From NCBI GenBank assembly GCA_018806915.1, contig JAGKQI010000045.1:496001-560000 (forward strand): DNA of 64,000 nt, read 5' to 3'. Of this stretch, positions 29,281 to 40,221 are shown piece by piece. Numbering within the stretch: position 1 is the stretch's first letter; each line of letters starts with the position of its first letter. Source of the stretch: Phytophthora colocasiae (taxonomy: Eukaryota; Oomycota; Peronosporomycetes; Peronosporales; Peronosporaceae). The notes beneath the pieces were generated by a model that saw only the letters and a program-made list of their open reading frames with translations, did no database searches and was not told the origin of the DNA. The translations under genes and the position numbers were made by a program.

Positions 29281-32200
29281 CTACTTCTTCTGATGGTTGA
29301 TGAATCGCAGTGCCAACGCAGCCCAAATACGGAACAAGACGATGATTCCAATGGTGATGCCGAAGTTACGCGCGATCTGGTGGTGCTTCATGCCGAAATA
29401 GTCTTCCGTGTAGCCCTTGATGGTGATGTGGCCAACGGTTTCCGGAGAGTCCGCCATAGATTGACACCCGAGCTGTGAGTTGACGTTCTCATACGCCTGC
29501 GTCGTCTCATTCCACGTCGGTTCCGTGTCGCAATCAGCAAAGACCAACGCGATGAGGATGGCAATTGGGAACTTGAGCGGACAAATGTCGTACAACCAAG
29601 TATAACCGGACGGAATGGCGTAGGCTGGAGGACTGAAGCCGATGAACATCATGAAGATCGAGTTGAAGAGGATACCGACGATCTGAGCCACTTCCTCTGA
29701 CGGCATCGCGTAGGCGAAGAACTGGCCCAAGTACACAAACATCAACACTAGAAGTGCAGATGCCAGCCAGAAAACCACAGCCGTAGTGAAACCGGTAAAG
29801 CCCACGAACCAGTAGAAGATGGCAGTGAAGATCAATGAACTCGCGAAACAATACGGGATTTCAGCCAAAGTTGAAGCCATGAAGTACCAGAAGGCGTTGT
29901 AAGTCTGCGATGCACGTTCACGGTAGAATGACTCACGTTCGAGACACGTTAGCGGCATGACACTCTGGAAAACGGCCATGGAGCTGAAGAAACCCGACAT
30001 GAAGACCATTCCCACTCCGGAGTTTAAGCCTGAGTATGAAGCGTAGTCGTCATTGGTAACGAAGATCAACCCAAACAGAACCGCCAAGAAGATGGACAGG
30101 TACATCCGCGTCAAGCTGTAGCTTGGAGTGCGCCAGTACATCTGGAAGAACCTCCAGATCACGAATCTCGCTTGCGTCATGGAATTGGCAGCACGTTTCT
30201 TGCCGAAAACCATCTCCGGGAGGTCTGGGGACGGCGTCATAATACCTTCCATGGCCATATTCGTCTCCAGTTGCTGGTTGTACGCGCTGTGCTTGAAGTA
30301 GCTCACAAAGTCCATCAAGTCTTCCGTTCCGTGACCAACACCAGCTCCGATGCACTCTAACATCCAAGTGGCAGGGTTGTAGCCCACAGGTAGAGGTGCT
30401 ACCCCTGGGATATTCTCGAAGTAGTCGATGAGGTTACGGCAGTCGACTCCTAAGTCGCCGTAGAACGCTGTCTGACCTCCACGTTGAAGTAGAAGCAGTC
30501 GATCGAATAGGTAGAACACTTCAGCCGACGGCTGGTGGATCGTACAGATAATCGTACGACCAGAATCAGCAACCTTACGAACACCGTCCATGATGATCTT
30601 AGCGGAGCGTGCGTCCAAACCACTGGTCGGTTCATCCAGGAAGATAACACTAGGTTGTGCAGCCAATTCCACTCCGATAGTTAAGCGCTTCATCTGCTCC
30701 ACTGAGCTGCCACGGATGATCTGGTCGGCGATTTCTTCAAGCCCCAAGAGCTCAATACATTCGTTCACGGAGTCGTACTTCTTGGCATCTGAGACGGATG
30801 CGTCTTGACGTAGGAATGAGCTGAAAGTCAGAGCTTCACGGATCGTAGCAGCTTCCGAATGCACGTCCATCTGCTCGCAGTAACCAGTGCATCGACGGAT
30901 AGCGAGGTCGGTAGCTTCGTAGCCGTTCAGCATGATTTTACCAGTGATTTTACCGCCAGTTTTCCGGCCAGCAATAACATCCATCAACGTCGTTTTACCA
31001 GCACCAGTGGAGCCCATGAGAGCTGTAATGGAGCCAGGAACAGCGAAACCATCGATACCTTTAAGCAGCTCCAGTTGATCCTTCGGGTTCTTCGGGTCAG
31101 GCACGAAATAGTGCAGATCTTGGAACGCAACCGTCACGGGGACAAAGTTCTTCTCACGAGCAGTAACCGGGAGGTCAATGACGGTATTGGCGGCGCTTTT
31201 ACCCTTGGGAGTCTCGGTAAGGACGTACGAATTGTCGTCCTCAATCGATTTGACAGACACGTCGACGTTCTCGGGTGTCTCGTAGCGGATGAATTCCAAC
31301 GCTAAGTACGAGAGGAACATGAAGAAGACGTAGACAGCCACCAGATAGATGATTGCATAGGCGATCCACTCCTTCTCCGTGGCAATACCGAAGAGATTGA
31401 GGTAGTATTCGCCCATCTTGAGTCCGTCATACTTAGCACAGTAGTCCACTTCATCGTACACACACACGTCGAAGTCACTTGAACGATACTGATTGATCGC
31501 CAGAGCCTTGAGAGCCCATGCAATGGGACTGATCCAATGGGCCCAGATGAGGTAGTCCGGGATTTGGCTCTTGGTCACGATAAAACCCGCAAAGATGATG
31601 AAGATCAGGATGGACGACATACCCACCGGCATCACCACATTAGCGTCCGGTAGGGCACCAGCCAGGAAGAAGAACCACATTCCCATCGCCAAATTGGAGA
31701 CGAACAGTACAAGTTCGAAGATGATGAAGAGCTTGACGTCCGAGGCGAAACCACAAACCCAGTACACGATGGAACCGAAGATGATGGTTTCCGTCAAAGC
31801 CAATGGAATCTGACTCACCGTCGTCGCTAGGACATACGAACCAGTACGGAAGAAGTTAGCACGGCGGTGTTTGTAGAAAATATCACGACCGGCAATGTAC
31901 ACGGGGATCATGGAGCCTTGACCCATTGACAGGAACATGACAGTAGCGAAGATAACCCCCATCACGACAGAAATCTGCGTCGGGTCGAACTGGTAGAAGA
32001 TGGAACAGTAGAGCAGACCCATAATGATCACCATCATCAATCTACCCATGACGAACGCCTTGTTCCGGTAGGTAATGAGCAGTGCACGCCATTGAAGAGC
32101 CAAAACACTGGCGAAAACCGATTGGTGAAATTCAGGCATCGGATCGATAATATCCTTCACACTGTCCACCAATCTCTGGTCGTACGGAGCATCAAGAGCT

Positions 32201-33390
32201 TCCAATGTCTTGTGGTAGATTCGAGATTGACTGAAAGCTTCCGAGAACTCCGAAGGACTACGTGGTTGCTTGGACGGGTGGTTTGCCTCCTGATACCGAT
32301 ATTGTTGTTTGGTACCGAGATCGAGTAGGTAATCAGCAATGTCACGTCCAGGTGGACACTTGAAGCCCAGACCTTCGAAATACGTCTCGACTTCACTGCA
32401 TGGTCCGTGGTACATGAGTTCACCTTCATTCAGGATCATGACGTCGTCAAAGAGGGAGAAAACCTCTGGGGATGGTTGGAGAAGAGCGATAACCACCGTC
32501 TTCTTGAGTCTGTGAGCCACACTACGTTGCGTATTGATGATATCGTAAGTAGCAGCACTGTCGAGTCCCGTACTGATCTCGTCCATGAGTGAGATGTATT
32601 TCATGCCGAACTCCATCTCACCAGTCGTGACACGCTTCCGTTCACCGCCTGAGACTCCTCTCAGCATATTGTCACCAACCACAGTATCCTGACAAATCTG
32701 CAGTCCCAACTGTTGGATCACAACCTCCGGGTAATGAGCGAAGATGTTCTTGGTCGCTTCTAGAGCTTCTGCGTCTGTAGATCGTTGCGGCCCCATCTCC
32801 AGCATCCCCTTGCCTTGTTCCAACAACTTCCCACCACAGAAAGTATGAGCGAATTCCAGAGTCTCCTTCACCGTTAAAGTGGGGAAATGCTTGTCTCTCT
32901 GGTTCACATACGAGACGAATTGAGCAAGACGGCTCTCAATATTCTTGTGTGGTACACTGTTGAATGAGATATCTCCTTCCATCGTGATGTTCTTGCTGAA
33001 TGGGAATCGTCCACTCAATACCTTCATCAAGGCGGATTTACCGGAGCCTGGTTGACCCAATAGTAAAGTAATTTTACCAGGAGTGAACCGTCCACTGACG
33101 TTCTTGAGGATCTCCTTACGTACTGTGAGCTTCTTAGGCCCCATCAATGTCTTCTTGAGTTCATTGGGGATCGTAGGTAGCTCGTACTTAGTCGCGTGGT
33201 CATCCGCCACCACAATGTCGGCAGATAGTGACAGGTTACTGAAGCGAACTTCCATCTCCGGTAGTGGACGACCAGTAGCAGCAGGAAGCTTCTCGGCCAT
33301 CAGATCATGAAGAACTTGAGGACCTTTGGCCATCAACGTCTTGCCCGACTCATAACTGAGCTCGGGTGAAGCAGCAACGGGTGAATCCAT
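29281..33390 (-). CDS. Full-size PDR/ABCG-type ABC transporter
   Basis: ATG at 33390 (MDSPVAASPELS) is preferred over an in-frame GTG upstream; 1369 residues in one exon. The reverse order NBD-TMD-NBD-TMD is that of pleiotropic drug resistance transporters. NBD1: Walker A GQPGSGKS (about 112-119), signature VSGGERKR, Walker B LMDEIST. NBD2: Walker A GSTGAGKT (about 795), a signature altered to SSVEQMKRLTIG as usual for the family, Walker B FLDEPTSGLD. Each half has a six-helix membrane domain (for example FYKHRRANFFRTGSYVLA, and FYRERASQTYNAFWYFMAS). It probably exports sterols, plant defence compounds or fungicides at the plasma membrane. Its 3' end is 41 bases from the effector stop, tail to tail. 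Confidence 0.95.
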   Translation of the reverse strand: MDSPVAASPELSYESGKTLMAKGPQVLHDLMAEKLPAATGRPLPEMEVRFSNLSLSADIVVADDHATKYELPTIPNELKKTLMGPKKLTVRKEILKNVSGRFTPGKITLLLGQPGSGKSALMKVLSGRFPFSKNITMEGDISFNSVPHKNIESRLAQFVSYVNQRDKHFPTLTVKETLEFAHTFCGGKLLEQGKGMLEMGPQRSTDAEALEATKNIFAHYPEVVIQQLGLQICQDTVVGDNMLRGVSGGERKRVTTGEMEFGMKYISLMDEISTGLDSAATYDIINTQRSVAHRLKKTVVIALLQPSPEVFSLFDDVMILNEGELMYHGPCSEVETYFEGLGFKCPPGRDIADYLLDLGTKQQYRYQEANHPSKQPRSPSEFSEAFSQSRIYHKTLEALDAPYDQRLVDSVKDIIDPMPEFHQSVFASVLALQWRALLITYRNKAFVMGRLMMVIIMGLLYCSIFYQFDPTQISVVMGVIFATVMFLSMGQGSMIPVYIAGRDIFYKHRRANFFRTGSYVLATTVSQIPLALTETIIFGSIVYWVCGFASDVKLFIIFELVLFVSNLAMGMWFFFLAGALPDANVVMPVGMSSILIFIIFAGFIVTKSQIPDYLIWAHWISPIAWALKALAINQYRSSDFDVCVYDEVDYCAKYDGLKMGEYYLNLFGIATEKEWIAYAIIYLVAVYVFFMFLSYLALEFIRYETPENVDVSVKSIEDDNSYVLTETPKGKSAANTVIDLPVTAREKNFVPVTVAFQDLHYFVPDPKNPKDQLELLKGIDGFAVPGSITALMGSTGAGKTTLMDVIAGRKTGGKITGKIMLNGYEATDLAIRRCTGYCEQMDVHSEAATIREALTFSSFLRQDASVSDAKKYDSVNECIELLGLEEIADQIIRGSSVEQMKRLTIGVELAAQPSVIFLDEPTSGLDARSAKIIMDGVRKVADSGRTIICTIHQPSAEVFYLFDRLLLLQRGGQTAFYGDLGVDCRNLIDYFENIPGVAPLPVGYNPATWMLECIGAGVGHGTEDLMDFVSYFKHSAYNQQLETNMAMEGIMTPSPDLPEMVFGKKRAANSMTQARFVIWRFFQMYWRTPSYSLTRMYLSIFLAVLFGLIFVTNDDYASYSGLNSGVGMVFMSGFFSSMAVFQSVMPLTCLERESFYRERASQTYNAFWYFMASTLAEIPYCFASSLIFTAIFYWFVGFTGFTTAVVFWLASALLVLMFVYLGQFFAYAMPSEEVAQIVGILFNSIFMMFIGFSPPAYAIPSGYTWLYDICPLKFPIAILIALVFADCDTEPTWNETTQAYENVNSQLGCQSMADSPETVGHITIKGYTEDYFGMKHHQIARNFGITIGIIVLFRIWAALALRFINHQKK

Positions 33391-34664
33391 TGTAGATCCC
33401 TCTCGGAGTGGCTGGACGACAGGAAATTCAGGAATGAAGAGCACTGGACGGTGGCCAAGTTATGTCGGGTACATGTACGTGTGTGCTACAAAGACCTCGC
33501 GGTACCTTGTGTCTGTACGTTGAAGTGATTCAGCTAGCTGAATGGCATCATCAGCACCCAGAATAGCAATCGGAAGATACCCAAAACTAGAAGCTTTTAT
33601 GGTCCTATAGTGAAAGAAGGTGAGATAGCAGAGCCGGGCCATGATGACTTTTGCTTAGATTGGGCTCAAGCCCAAAGACATCGACTTGATGATGGCAGCG
33701 GTACACTGTACCATGAATTAAAGGCATCAACGGATCAGCGATCAATCAAGTCCATTGACGACCTTCATTCCTGCAGTGATGGTGCATGTTCCAAGGCATC
33801 GCTGCGAGGAAGATAGGAAAACCCCATCATAGGTACTAGTGGTACACTGTAAGATCCTGCAAGAGGTTCATTTAGACGCATATCGTCCTCGAAATGCTAT
33901 CCTTTCAACGCCACACACGCAGGTCCCACCATGAAAAGTGACTGGCAGTACCAGAGGATAACCGATTAACCAGCCACGGAGAGTTAACAGAGCATTTCAG
34001 ACTCTGCAACTCACACAAGTTGTTCCATGTATTGGTAACGAGCTCGGATAATAGGCATAATGAGCCTCCGCAATTGTAAGTCAATACAAGTACAATGCAG
34101 TCGTACGTAAAATAAAGTTTTTGACGGTAGTTCCCAGGTCACGAATGGGACAAGCTTAGCGCGTGGTTGCAGTTGACCCGAAATGGCTCCTCTTGGACGA
34201 CGCAACCGAGGAGAGCATGACTTACAACATGCAAGACTAAACAATTGCAGCGTTTTGAACCAGGCTCAAATTCGCCGCATGCAGACACCTAATGGTAGAA
34301 CCAAGACATTTTTCCTAGTGTGTACATGTATTTACCAGGAGATCGCATCACAGCCAGAGTGTTGATGCGTCAGAAATGCAGGTTGTTAAATGAGCGGGGA
34401 ATCGACTCTGATCCGTTGATGCCTCGTTGACGCCTTCCATCTATGGTACAGGATACCGCTGCCATCATCAATGCCGACGGCCAGACATTTGCAGCACTTT
34501 AACCGTTGCACCAGTGCTGGTGGCCACTGGCAACGTTAAACATGTAAGCTTAGCTGAATAGTACAGCACTTCGAAGTCGCACATAAGTCACTACTGTATG
34601 TCTTCTGAAGTATGTCGTTGTGATTCGTACAGATACTCCCGAAGAAATACCACATATTGTTGTG
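33391..34664. other. Gene-free 1.3 kb upstream of the ABC transporter
   Basis: No coding region is supported. It contains the transporter promoter and an imperfect inverted repeat described separately; several short ATG frames lack any motif. Confidence 0.5.
33691..34472. repeat. Imperfect inverted repeat pair about 700 bases apart
   Basis: The arm at about 33691-33742 (TTGATGATGGCAGCGGTA ... GGCATCAACGGATCAG) recurs in reverse complement at about 34409-34472, with an insertion of about a dozen bases and several mismatches. It may mark the ends of a degenerate transposon lying in the transporter promoter region. Confidence 0.6.
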
Positions 34665-35942
34665 TTACATGTAATACGTCTCCTTTCGCTTCAACTTGCC
34701 GAGCTGGATTCCCCAATCCTTTTCCTCCCACGGAGCCTCTGACGGAACGACAAAATCAATTGGAACATCACGATGGCCATGCAGCTCGTCAAACGTAGCA
34801 AGAAGCGGCTCAACCCGTTGCTTCCACTTCTTTGGAACAATCTGAAACTTGAAGCCTATCGACGCCAGGCGATCAACACTTCGAGCGATCTGGTCAAAGT
34901 AGATGGAGTAACAGCGGATGTTGCTGACGAGGACTCCTATTTGAAGACCGTGCGATTTCTCAGGCCACGGCGTCGTACAGGGCACCACGAAGAATTTTGT
35001 GATTCTGTCATTGCCTTTTTCCAGTTTGAACGTCTCCAATGCTGGGAAAACACGGTCGTTCCATTCTGCCCATTGATGATCCCATACAAAACCCAGTTCC
35101 TTCAACTCAACAGCGTCGCGGGCGAACTGTTTCGCATATATCTCCAGGGACCGAATATTTTTCACTACGATGCCCAAACGCAATCCTGCTGCAGCCTTTG
35201 GCCACGGAAGGCAATCGGGCACTTCGAATTTACTTGGGACGTTGCAGTTGCCAAACTCCTGCCAGTAGATCCGCAGCGACGGAAGAACACGTGTGTCCCA
35301 TTCACGGTCGGCAACATCGAAGCAAAACTTGACCTTCTCCAACTTGTTCTTGTCCTTCTTGATCTGATCTTTAAAGATCCCTTTCGAGCGGATAGCGCTG
35401 ACTTGAGCACCCAAAGGAAACCCCCAAAGCTTCTCCACCCATTCAACATCTCCAATTTCGATGCGAAATTTTGCATGTACATCTGAATTTCCATAGAGCT
35501 CGAAGTAGCGGACCAACGCAGGCATAAAATAGTGGTCCCACTTGTACTGGAACGCCTCGAAGGCGAAACCCATTTCCTTGAGGTCTTGTGTAGCAAAGGC
35601 TGGTAGTTTTCCCTTTTTCCCAAAATGACGCAGCAATACTACGTGCTTGCCCAAAGGGTAGCCCCATGTATCTTCAGGCCAGTTGTCATCTCCTATAGGT
35701 ACAACGAATCTATATGGAACTAGGGGATCATTATTCAGCTTGATGTATGTCCGTAGTGCTGGATTCACAGTCTTTTGCCACACGAGGGCGTTCTTGGAGC
35801 GTACGCCTGAAGGCACCTGATACGGCTCTGATTCCTGATGGCGACGCGGTGTACGCGCGAGGGAAGACGTGAGGTGGCTTGGAACAGGTGCGAGCTGCAG
35901 AGAGCGCAGGGGTTGATGGCATCGCCACACAAGCCTCAGCAT
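34665..35942 (-). CDS. Protein with five helicase-associated-like repeats, putative mitochondrial leader
   Basis: ATG at 35942; 425 residues, no intron. The first 40 residues (MLRLVWRCHQPLRSLQLAPV...RTPRRH) are rich in Arg, Leu and Ser without acids, fitting a mitochondrial presequence. The rest is five modules of about 70 residues with the consensus W-x6-P-L-x2-Y, then FxVP-x4-WP-x4-G-x-LG, then an LGF-x-F/W ending: for example WPEDTWGYPLGKHV, WVEKLWGFPLGAQV, WPKAAAGLRLGIVV, WPEKSHGLQIGVLV and WEEKDWGIQLGKLK. This is the helicase-associated (HA) repeat pattern found in many oomycete proteins without a helicase. The role is unknown; nucleic-acid binding in mitochondria is a guess. A Tc1-like element is inserted 51 bases upstream of the start codon. 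Confidence 0.8.
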   Translation of the reverse strand: MLRLVWRCHQPLRSLQLAPVPSHLTSSLARTPRRHQESEPYQVPSGVRSKNALVWQKTVNPALRTYIKLNNDPLVPYRFVVPIGDDNWPEDTWGYPLGKHVVLLRHFGKKGKLPAFATQDLKEMGFAFEAFQYKWDHYFMPALVRYFELYGNSDVHAKFRIEIGDVEWVEKLWGFPLGAQVSAIRSKGIFKDQIKKDKNKLEKVKFCFDVADREWDTRVLPSLRIYWQEFGNCNVPSKFEVPDCLPWPKAAAGLRLGIVVKNIRSLEIYAKQFARDAVELKELGFVWDHQWAEWNDRVFPALETFKLEKGNDRITKFFVVPCTTPWPEKSHGLQIGVLVSNIRCYSIYFDQIARSVDRLASIGFKFQIVPKKWKQRVEPLLATFDELHGHRDVPIDFVVPSEAPWEEKDWGIQLGKLKRKETYYM

Positions 35943-35994
35943 TGCGTTCCAAAATGAATTTCCGGTAGACTGTATACTGTGATATCGCTGTATA

Positions 35995-36248
35995 CACTCC
36001 GCGCCAGGATAGATCGGCCACCCACGTTGCTGGCCGTAACTCAGTCAATTTTAGGAGTTGGAGCCTGCTATTTAGATATGTTTTGCAGCTATTTTTGACT
36101 AAAGCGGTGTTTGTGCTAACGAGCTGGATATTGCAATTTATTGGGTGGCTAGCATACAGAGGAGCACTTTTGGCACCACGACAGGTTAGATCGGCCGCCA
36201 ACACAATACAAATCTCAAATCAAATGTGACTAAATGATTGCATATCAA
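35995..36248 (+). repeat. Left 254-bp terminal inverted repeat
   Basis: Differs from the right arm at two positions, near 36139 and 36142. Confidence 0.93.
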
Positions 36249-36295
36249 AAGAGTCGATAAAGACGAGTGGTCTGTATTGGTGCTTACTTGGCAAG

Positions 36296-37026
36296 ATACC
36301 ACGCAAGAAAAAGCCCCACCAACCCCAGAAGAAGCCCCGCCTCACTGATAATGAGCGGGGTAGAATTCAAGGCCTTCGGGAAGCGGGTGTGAGCGCTCGT
36401 AACACTGCACTGCTGACCTCCCGCAGTCGAGACACCGTCGCCCGTGTTGTTGCCCCAGCTCCCACTGCGAAACAAAAGCGCCCAGGCCCCCCACCTTATC
36501 TAACGGATCGTGAAACGCGGCGCCTAGTGCGCGAAGCGTCCAAGGGCAACCTCTCTGCCGCCAAGCTCAAGGCCGAGCTGAAACTCTCCGTCTCCGTGCG
36601 CACCATACAGCGTACCCTTTCCAGGGTAGACTGGATGGTGTACACAAAGATGGAGAACACGTTGCCATTGAAACCGGAGGACATGGCCGCTCGTAAGGCG
36701 TGGGCTCGCACCATGCTAGTGCGGAAAGATAACTCAAGCATTCACGTCTCCAAGCAAACTAAGGTTTTTTTACGGAGCAAGCTGTAGATGTTCTAGATTG
36801 GCCATCAAAGTCACCGGATTTTAATCCCATAGAAAATCTGTGGTCTATTATGAGTAGGACGGTCTATAATAATGGAAAACAGTATGAGGGTGTAGCAGAT
36901 TTAACTGTTGCGCTCTTTGAGGCATGGGAATCAATCCCATTAGCTCTACTAAAGTCCCTTATCGAGTCGTTGCCACGTCGATGCGTAGAAGTAGTTGATA
37001 GGAACGGAAACAGGACTCACTATTGA
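36296..37026 (+). pseudogene. Tc1-like transposase, start lost and catalytic core deleted
   Basis: The frame begins with ATA-CCA-CGC (36296) where an ATG would be expected for a basic leader (PRKKKPHQPQKKPR). Two helix-turn-helix parts follow (LTDNERGRIQGLREAGVSAR and LTDRETRRLVREASKGNLSA), then VRTIQRTLSRVDW. After SSIHVSKQT the sequence jumps, in a new frame from about 36775, to VDVLDWPSKSPDFNPIENLW, which carries the last acidic residue of the DDE triad. The segment with the first two aspartates is missing. Confidence 0.85.
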
Positions 37027-37276
37027 TATGCAATCATTTAGTCACATTTGATTTGAGATTTGTATTGTGTTGGCGGCCGATCTAACCTGTCGTGGTGCCA
37101 AAAGTGCTCCTCTGTATGCTAGCCACCCGATGAATTGCAATATCCAGCTCGTTAGCACAAACACCGCTTTAGTCAAAAATAGCTGCAAAACATATCTAAA
37201 TAGCAGGCTCCAACTCCTAAAATTGACTGAGTTACGGCCAGCAACGTGGGTGGCCGATCTATCCTGGCGCGGAGTG
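37023..37276 (-). repeat. Right 254-bp terminal inverted repeat
   Basis: Reverse complement of 35995-36248; followed by TA at 37277-37278. Confidence 0.93.
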
Positions 37277-37278
37277 TA

Positions 37279-37610
37279 CAGGTCCTGTGAGGCGGCTGCG
37301 GAAAGGGTTAACACCTTCGGTAGCCTCAGACGGTTATAAGATACGCCATAACTAGATGTTTGGAAGACTCATCTGTTTGGCTGGGGAAGATGTATAAATT
37401 GTCAACAGGATTTTCAGTCAATGTAGTAACTCAAACAGCATTAGACCTACTGACCAGAAACACAGCAGCAAGCGAGTTCCTTTGTCCTCAACTTAACAAC
37501 TTGCACAGATAGTACTTCGGCTGGTTGCTTCCACAAGATGATCGAGTTTCAAACTTTCTAGAGCTAATGTACATGCCCTGGGTCTACTAGACTTTGGACG
37601 GCTACAAGAG
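37279..37610. other. Gene-free gap between two transposons
   Basis: I see no gene or repeat here. Confidence 0.4.
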
Positions 37611-37619
37611 GTTCCTCGC

Positions 37620-38804
37620 TTGAGAAACAACGACCTGGATTCGGTGGATGAACGGTCGGTTCCGAATTCACTTCGCAATTACCAAGCTCTACAAACTCCC
37701 AGCCCGTTCGCCAAAAAGGTCACTCGCAACCCTCGCTCCACTCGTGCAGCCGAGCAAAAACACCACCAAGAAGCGCTAGAAATGTTCGCATCTCGCGAAA
37801 TTGAGCGGCGTGATCTACTAAATGGCTTCTCTCGCCAAGTCGCCGAGACCGAAGACATTGCTCCTGAATCTCGTGTCCAATTTTCAAGGGTTGGTTTGCT
37901 GATGGCGGCGCCGACGGCATCAGAAGGCTGACCAACTTCGCGCCACGCGAAATCAATCTGCTCTGGTCGACGCTGCGGTCGCATGTGGCTCGCTACTGGA
38001 TCGTAGGAAGAGGACGTCGCTCCCTGTTCTCGGGAAAAGACGACTTCTTTATGATGCTAGCTGTGCTCAAGCACGGTGGTGGGACTTGGGATATGAACGC
38101 CCATGTGTTCTACATCAAGACCCCACTTTCATCAAGGCGATTACATCGTTTTTGAAGGTGCTAGCCCCTCGCATTTACGACGACTGGGTGGTGATCAAGG
38201 TGGAGGAGACGATGATGCGAAAGCTAGTGACGTCTGGGAACACATTTTGTCACTAACCATGCGACCTTTACGCAACGAATGTGACGTTCCAGCAGGCGAA
38301 TCGGCCCGCTGGAAACATGGCCGAAGCCATGCCCTACTACAGCGCAAAGAACAAGCTCTACGGGCTGAAAGTCGAAGTCTCCGTCAACCCACGCGGCTTT
38401 GCAATTCATCCAGCCTGCCAAAGGTGCTCATCTGCCGCTATCGGTGCAGCGGTGCAACGTGAACATCTCCAGTGACCGAGTTCTGGTTGAGAACTTTTTC
38501 GGCCGCCATTGCAGTTTGTGACGTGTAGTGACGGAGAAATATCGCTGGAGCAAGGATCTGTACGACAACATTTTCAGATTTGCGCGAGCTTGACCAACTT
38601 TCACATCGAGAAAAATCCGCTTCGCGATGCTAACGGAGAGCAGTACGCTCAGCGGGAGAACAGGCTCCTCGCGAACGGGAACGACATCAAGAAGAAGCGC
38701 CGACTTTCTCAAAAGAAGTACCACAGCCGCAATAAACTGCGCTATCGTATGACGTTCGAAGATCTTCCCGATCACGACGAGTTTAGTGAATTCACTAGCT
38801 TCTG
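37620..38804 (+). pseudogene. PIF/Harbinger-like DDE transposase relic
   Basis: The N-terminal part (37620-37931) is a charged helical region. PREINLLWSTLRSHVARYW (about 37940) and FSGKDDFFMMLAVLKHGGTW then lead, through a frameshift near 38130, to FIKAITSFLKVLAPRIYDDW and a stop near 38257. The catalytic strand reads YATNVTFQQA, where relatives usually have Asp in place of the Asn. YYSAKNKLYGLKVEVSVNPRG is the HARBI1/DDE_4 signature. The C-terminus (SSDRVLVENFFGR, then LTNFHIEKNPLRD) extends to 38804 across another frame change. At least three breaks make it non-functional. Confidence 0.78.
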
Positions 38805-38809
38805 AAGTA

Positions 38810-39988
38810 CTTCTTGACCGACGAGATCCCACCCTACACGGAGATCGGGCACATTCGTGTACTGTTTCTTGTCATTTAAGGTAGACTATACGTGGCAAAA
38901 TGGCCCACAAATTCTCAATCGGGTTTAGATCCGGGGAACGTGCAGGCCATTACATCACAGTAATATCTTGCTCCTCGAAGAATTCGGTGGTGAGCTCGGA
39001 CGTATGGATAGAAGCATTGTTTTGTTGAAAGATATACTCGGTCCATAGTGCTTGTGGGCGTAAGGTAATATATACTCAGAGACTGTGTATACGTAGTGGT
39101 TAGTGTTTTGTTTCCCAATAAGAACAGCCAACCCAGACTTACCACCACGGCTAAAGCTTTCCCACACCATTAGTGAGCCCCCCACCATTCTGTCACCGCA
39201 CGGTTTATCGCTTAGGAAGCCGTAGGTCTTGCCAGTACTTCTGGTATCCATCTGGACCATTGAGGTTCCATTTTTCGTCCGAAAATATGACATTTGGCCA
39301 AACATTACTGGGGTAGAGTAGCCACGTCTTAGCGTACTACAAACGGGCTCGCTTGTGCTCTGGTGTCAGGTCTAGCGTATTGTCCATTTTGGTATACTTC
39401 AGCCAGTCCACACGCTCCAATACCCTCTGAATAGTACGCACATGCACAGACGTCTTGGTCTCCTCTTTAAGTTGCGCGGCAGAGAAATTGCCGGTTGCCA
39501 CCTTCCGGACTAACCGCCCCGTCTCTCTGCCTGATAGTGCCGCCGGTCGTCCAAGCTTTTTAGGCTACTTTGGATGAGGCGGATGGATCGCCCGAGCAAC
39601 AGTTTGGCTCCCCACCCAACGCGCAATAGCGCGGTTAGACCATCCTGCTTCATGCAGCCCCTTAATCCGCCCGCGTTCTTCGTCTTCAACGTGTGGCCTA
39701 GGTAGCGTCTTCGTGAATGCCTACACAAAATTTTATAGCAAAAATAACCATCATTCTGAACATATGAAATTTTGTATGTGGATTAGCGCATGATAATTCT
39801 GTTGCAGTGGTAACTTTACTAACTTCTATGGGATCCCCACGAGCGCTAACAATATCTCGCCCGCTAGCACAAGTGCAGAGTCGGTTGCAGCAACAGGAAA
39901 CTCGTATCTAAATAGCATAGCGTAACTCGAAAACTTGACTGAGCTACAGATACAAACTGGGGTGCATGAACACTTTTGTCGCAGAGTG
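38810..39988 (-). pseudogene. Second Tc1-like transposase relic with one preserved end
   Basis: Reading leftward from about 39728: a helix-turn-helix region (ERGRIKGLHEAGWSNRAIARW), VRTIQRVLERVDWLKYTKM, VIFSDEKWNLNG (first DDE aspartate), GGSLMVWESFSRGGKSGL, a second catalytic region near 39000 and SPDLNPIENLW near 38930. Stops and frame changes occur throughout. The outer end near 39988 reads CACTCTGCG inward with TA outside (39989-39990), matching the CACTCCGCG terminus at 35995. The subterminal order of motifs (GCTATTTAGATA etc.) is also shared, so both belong to one family. The other end is lost against the Harbinger relic. Confidence 0.8.
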
Positions 39989-40221
39989 TAGTTAGCAGAT
40001 GCAACGAGGTTACATTGAAGAGTGACCTTAGTCACTCTTCCGAAGTGGACACATTTGGTGTGTCAACATCGTGGTGACACGTGGTGGCAGCCACCAATCA
40101 CCTTCTATATAGGCTTCACTAAAGATATCTTTTAGTTTGTATTGCAGGCCAAGCTAATATAATATATTAAGTCTTTATTCTACCTAAACGTTAGTTAGTC
40201 TGCTTTGGGGAGCTGGAGTGT

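Larger units (their letters stand above)
35995..37276 (+). mobile_element. Tc1-like DNA transposon with 254-bp terminal inverted repeats
   Basis: 35995-36248 and 37023-37276 are reverse complements at 252 of 254 positions and begin CACTCCGCGCC. TA flanks both ends (35993-35994, 37277-37278). The 1282-bp element encloses a transposase with an internal deletion, so it must have moved, if recently, with enzyme supplied by another copy. Confidence 0.93.
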
